Positions 31,901 through 32,469 of a stretch of DNA of 32,469 nt are shown here, one piece after another (within the stretch, counting starts at the first letter, position 1; the number at the start of each line of letters is the position of its first letter). A program made the translations under genes and the position numbers. The stretch covers positions 1 through 32,469 of the forward strand of contig WHTC01000010.1 in assembly GCA_009379795.1 (NCBI GenBank), in the 5' to 3' direction. This DNA is from Nitriliruptorales bacterium. GTDB lineage: Bacteria > Actinomycetota > Nitriliruptoria > Euzebyales > Egibacteraceae. Below the pieces are notes generated by a model that worked only from the letters and a program-made list of their open reading frames with translations, was not told where the DNA came from and searched no databases.

Positions 31901-32469
31901 TGGAGCGGGCGCTTGAGGAACTGTCGTCCGCGACGATCACCCACACGCTGGAGCAAGCGCACCCCGGCGGCGGGGGAGCGGGACATGTCACGGTGGCCGG
32001 AATCCTCACCAACGTGACCAAGAAGTTCACCCGGAAGGGGGAGCCCTACCTCACCGGGACCCTCGAGGACCTGCAGAGCTCGATCGACGTCATCTTCTTC
32101 CCGGCGACCTACCAGGTCTCCAGCGAACTGCTGGTCGAGGACGCGATCCTGTGCGTGACCGGGAGACTGGACCAGGGTGAGACGCCGAAGCTGATCGTGG
32201 CGGCGGTGGAGGAGCCGGACCTTTCGGAGGCGACCGGTGCGCCAATGGAGTTGCGCCTCGCCCCTCAGCAGTGCACCCCAGACGTAGTCGAGCAGCTCAA
32301 AGGCATCCTTGCGGGGCATCGCGGCGCCGTGGGTGTCCACCTGCGCCTGGCGGGTGCGCGCAACGGTCGCGCCACCGCCCTGCGCCTCGGCGAGGAGTTC
32401 TCCGTCACCCGCAGCCCCAGCCTGTACGCCGAACTCAAGATGCTGCTCGGCGCTGATGCGGTTCACTAG
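28957..32469 (+). CDS. dnaE: DNA polymerase III alpha subunit DnaE (DnaE1 type)
   Basis: Replicative C-family polymerase, complete at 1170 residues; the TAG is the last codon of the window. The N-terminal PHP domain keeps what look like all nine metal ligands (H9, H11, D18, H43, E68, H107, C157, D225, H227), as in actinobacterial DnaE1, where this domain proofreads. The polymerase core has GPGRGSAAG and PDIDMDFD with catalytic D417 and D419, plus the third Asp D574 in KMDFLGLRNL. A beta-binding region, an OB fold (VTVAGILTNVTKKF) and a C-terminal domain follow. A Gly-rich loop (about 85-103) lies inside the PHP domain. GTG 28957 follows GGGGGAAG. Confidence 0.97.
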   Translation: MADSFAHLHVHTEYSMLDGASRVDALMRRTAELGMPAIAITDHGVMFGAIDFYRAGQRHGVKPIIGSEIYMAPGSRFAKGNRKQGLGEGGPDGAAGGRGSRQEPYYHLTLLAESQQGYRNLMRLVSRAYLEGYWYKPRADRELLKELSDGLICLSGCLGAEVNQLLLAGKRQEALEAAAWYRDVFGPDRYFIELQDHDIPDQHRTNGDLMWIAGQLGLGLVVTNDSHYTEQSDCEAHDVLLCIQTGSQKSDANRLKFNGDQFYVKPADQMHALFPDRPETWRNTLAIAERCDVTIEFGTHHLPSFDCPDGMTEAAYLRQKVYEGAAERYGTPLPDEVRARLDYELAVIEQMGFPAYFLIVADLCAYARSAGIRVGPGRGSAAGCAVAYCTGITDLDPIHHGLIFERFLNPERVSLPDIDMDFDERRRGEMIRYATEKYGHDRVAQIVTFSTIKAKQAIKDSARVLGFPYGFGDRLVKMMPPPVLGKDFPLARAREMSAELRTAWETEPDATKVLDTALSLEGLRRQHSIHAAGVVIGAEPIVEHAPVLRLEADGEVVTQYDGGMVEDIGLLKMDFLGLRNLTVISDALDHIERTTGERIVIEDISLDDARTYTMLSGGDTDGVFQLDSPGMKALVRQLKPDSFDDIVALQALYRPGPMAAGLHTEYAKRRHGQSGVRYLHPDLEEILESSYGILVYQEQVLQIAQRIAGFTLGQADLLRRAIGKKKLEEMEAQKAAFLKGTVEKGYDRQLGQDLWDLIEGFADYAFNKSHSAGYGLVSYQTAWLKANYPVEYMAALLTSVKSNKDRLPLYLNACRQMGITVLPPDVNASDLDFTPVPGRGKEIRFGLSAVRNVGQQVVESILAARKQQGSFADFADFAGNVDAACLNRRTVESLIKAGAFESLAHPRKGLLLVFEQICEHAIARKRAESEGQFSLFGEVADSDGGLDETVPVPDVEYDKRDKLAAEREMLGLYVSDHPLFGLERALEELSSATITHTLEQAHPGGGGAGHVTVAGILTNVTKKFTRKGEPYLTGTLEDLQSSIDVIFFPATYQVSSELLVEDAILCVTGRLDQGETPKLIVAAVEEPDLSEATGAPMELRLAPQQCTPDVVEQLKGILAGHRGAVGVHLRLAGARNGRATALRLGEEFSVTRSPSLYAELKMLLGADAVH

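Overview
The window is a high-GC stretch with the gene order of an actinobacterial division and cell-wall (dcw) cluster: mraZ, rsmH, an ftsL-like gene, ftsI, murE, murF, mraY, murD, ftsW, murG, murC, murB, ftsQ, ftsZ, pgeF, yggS, sepF, yggT and divIVA. It then has a reverse-strand ileS block, then lspA, rluD and dnaE. FtsZ begins [10 protein letters not shown] and ends in a [10 protein letters not shown]-type tail. FtsA is absent, SepF, YggT and DivIVA lie directly after ftsZ, and dnaE follows lspA-rluD. All of this points to Actinomycetota. MurE has the DNPR motif of meso-diaminopimelate-adding enzymes, so an m-DAP peptidoglycan is inferred. Genus and class cannot be fixed from the sequence alone.

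Layout. 1-53 holds the 5' end of an unidentified minus-strand gene. 54-467 is a regulatory region with a TTGACA promoter overlaid by four 10-bp-phased GTGG-type MraZ boxes, plus two further clusters of the same box in the opposite orientation. 468-15863 is one tightly packed plus-strand operon in which most genes overlap by 1-11 bases, so translational coupling is likely. 15864-16320 is a 457-bp control region in front of ftsZ with hairpins, two tandem promoter candidates and more MraZ-like boxes. 16321-21648 carries ftsZ, pgeF, yggS, sepF, yggT and divIVA. 21694-25613 (minus) is ileS followed by a small HExxH membrane protein. 25614-25925 is a divergent intergenic region with a 13-bp inverted repeat. 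25926-27502 is lspA-rluD. 27686-28729 (minus) is a predicted lipoprotein, and 28957-32469 is a complete dnaE.

How the genes work together. MurC, D, E, F, MraY, MurG and MurB build and lipid-link the peptidoglycan precursor. FtsW polymerises it and FtsI crosslinks it at the septum, organised by FtsZ, SepF, FtsQ and the FtsL-like protein. DivIVA marks poles and curved membrane. PgeF and YggS are the usual housekeeping companions of ftsZ.

The window is mostly canonical; I see no phage, transposon, CRISPR or defence island. The most notable features are these: (a) a DivIVA enlarged to 550 residues by 28 uninterrupted 11-residue repeats; (b) repeated MraZ-type boxes at both mraZ and ftsZ; (c) a possible alternative-hairpin leader at dnaE built from three copies of one 7-mer; (d) a large inverted repeat between ileS and lspA.
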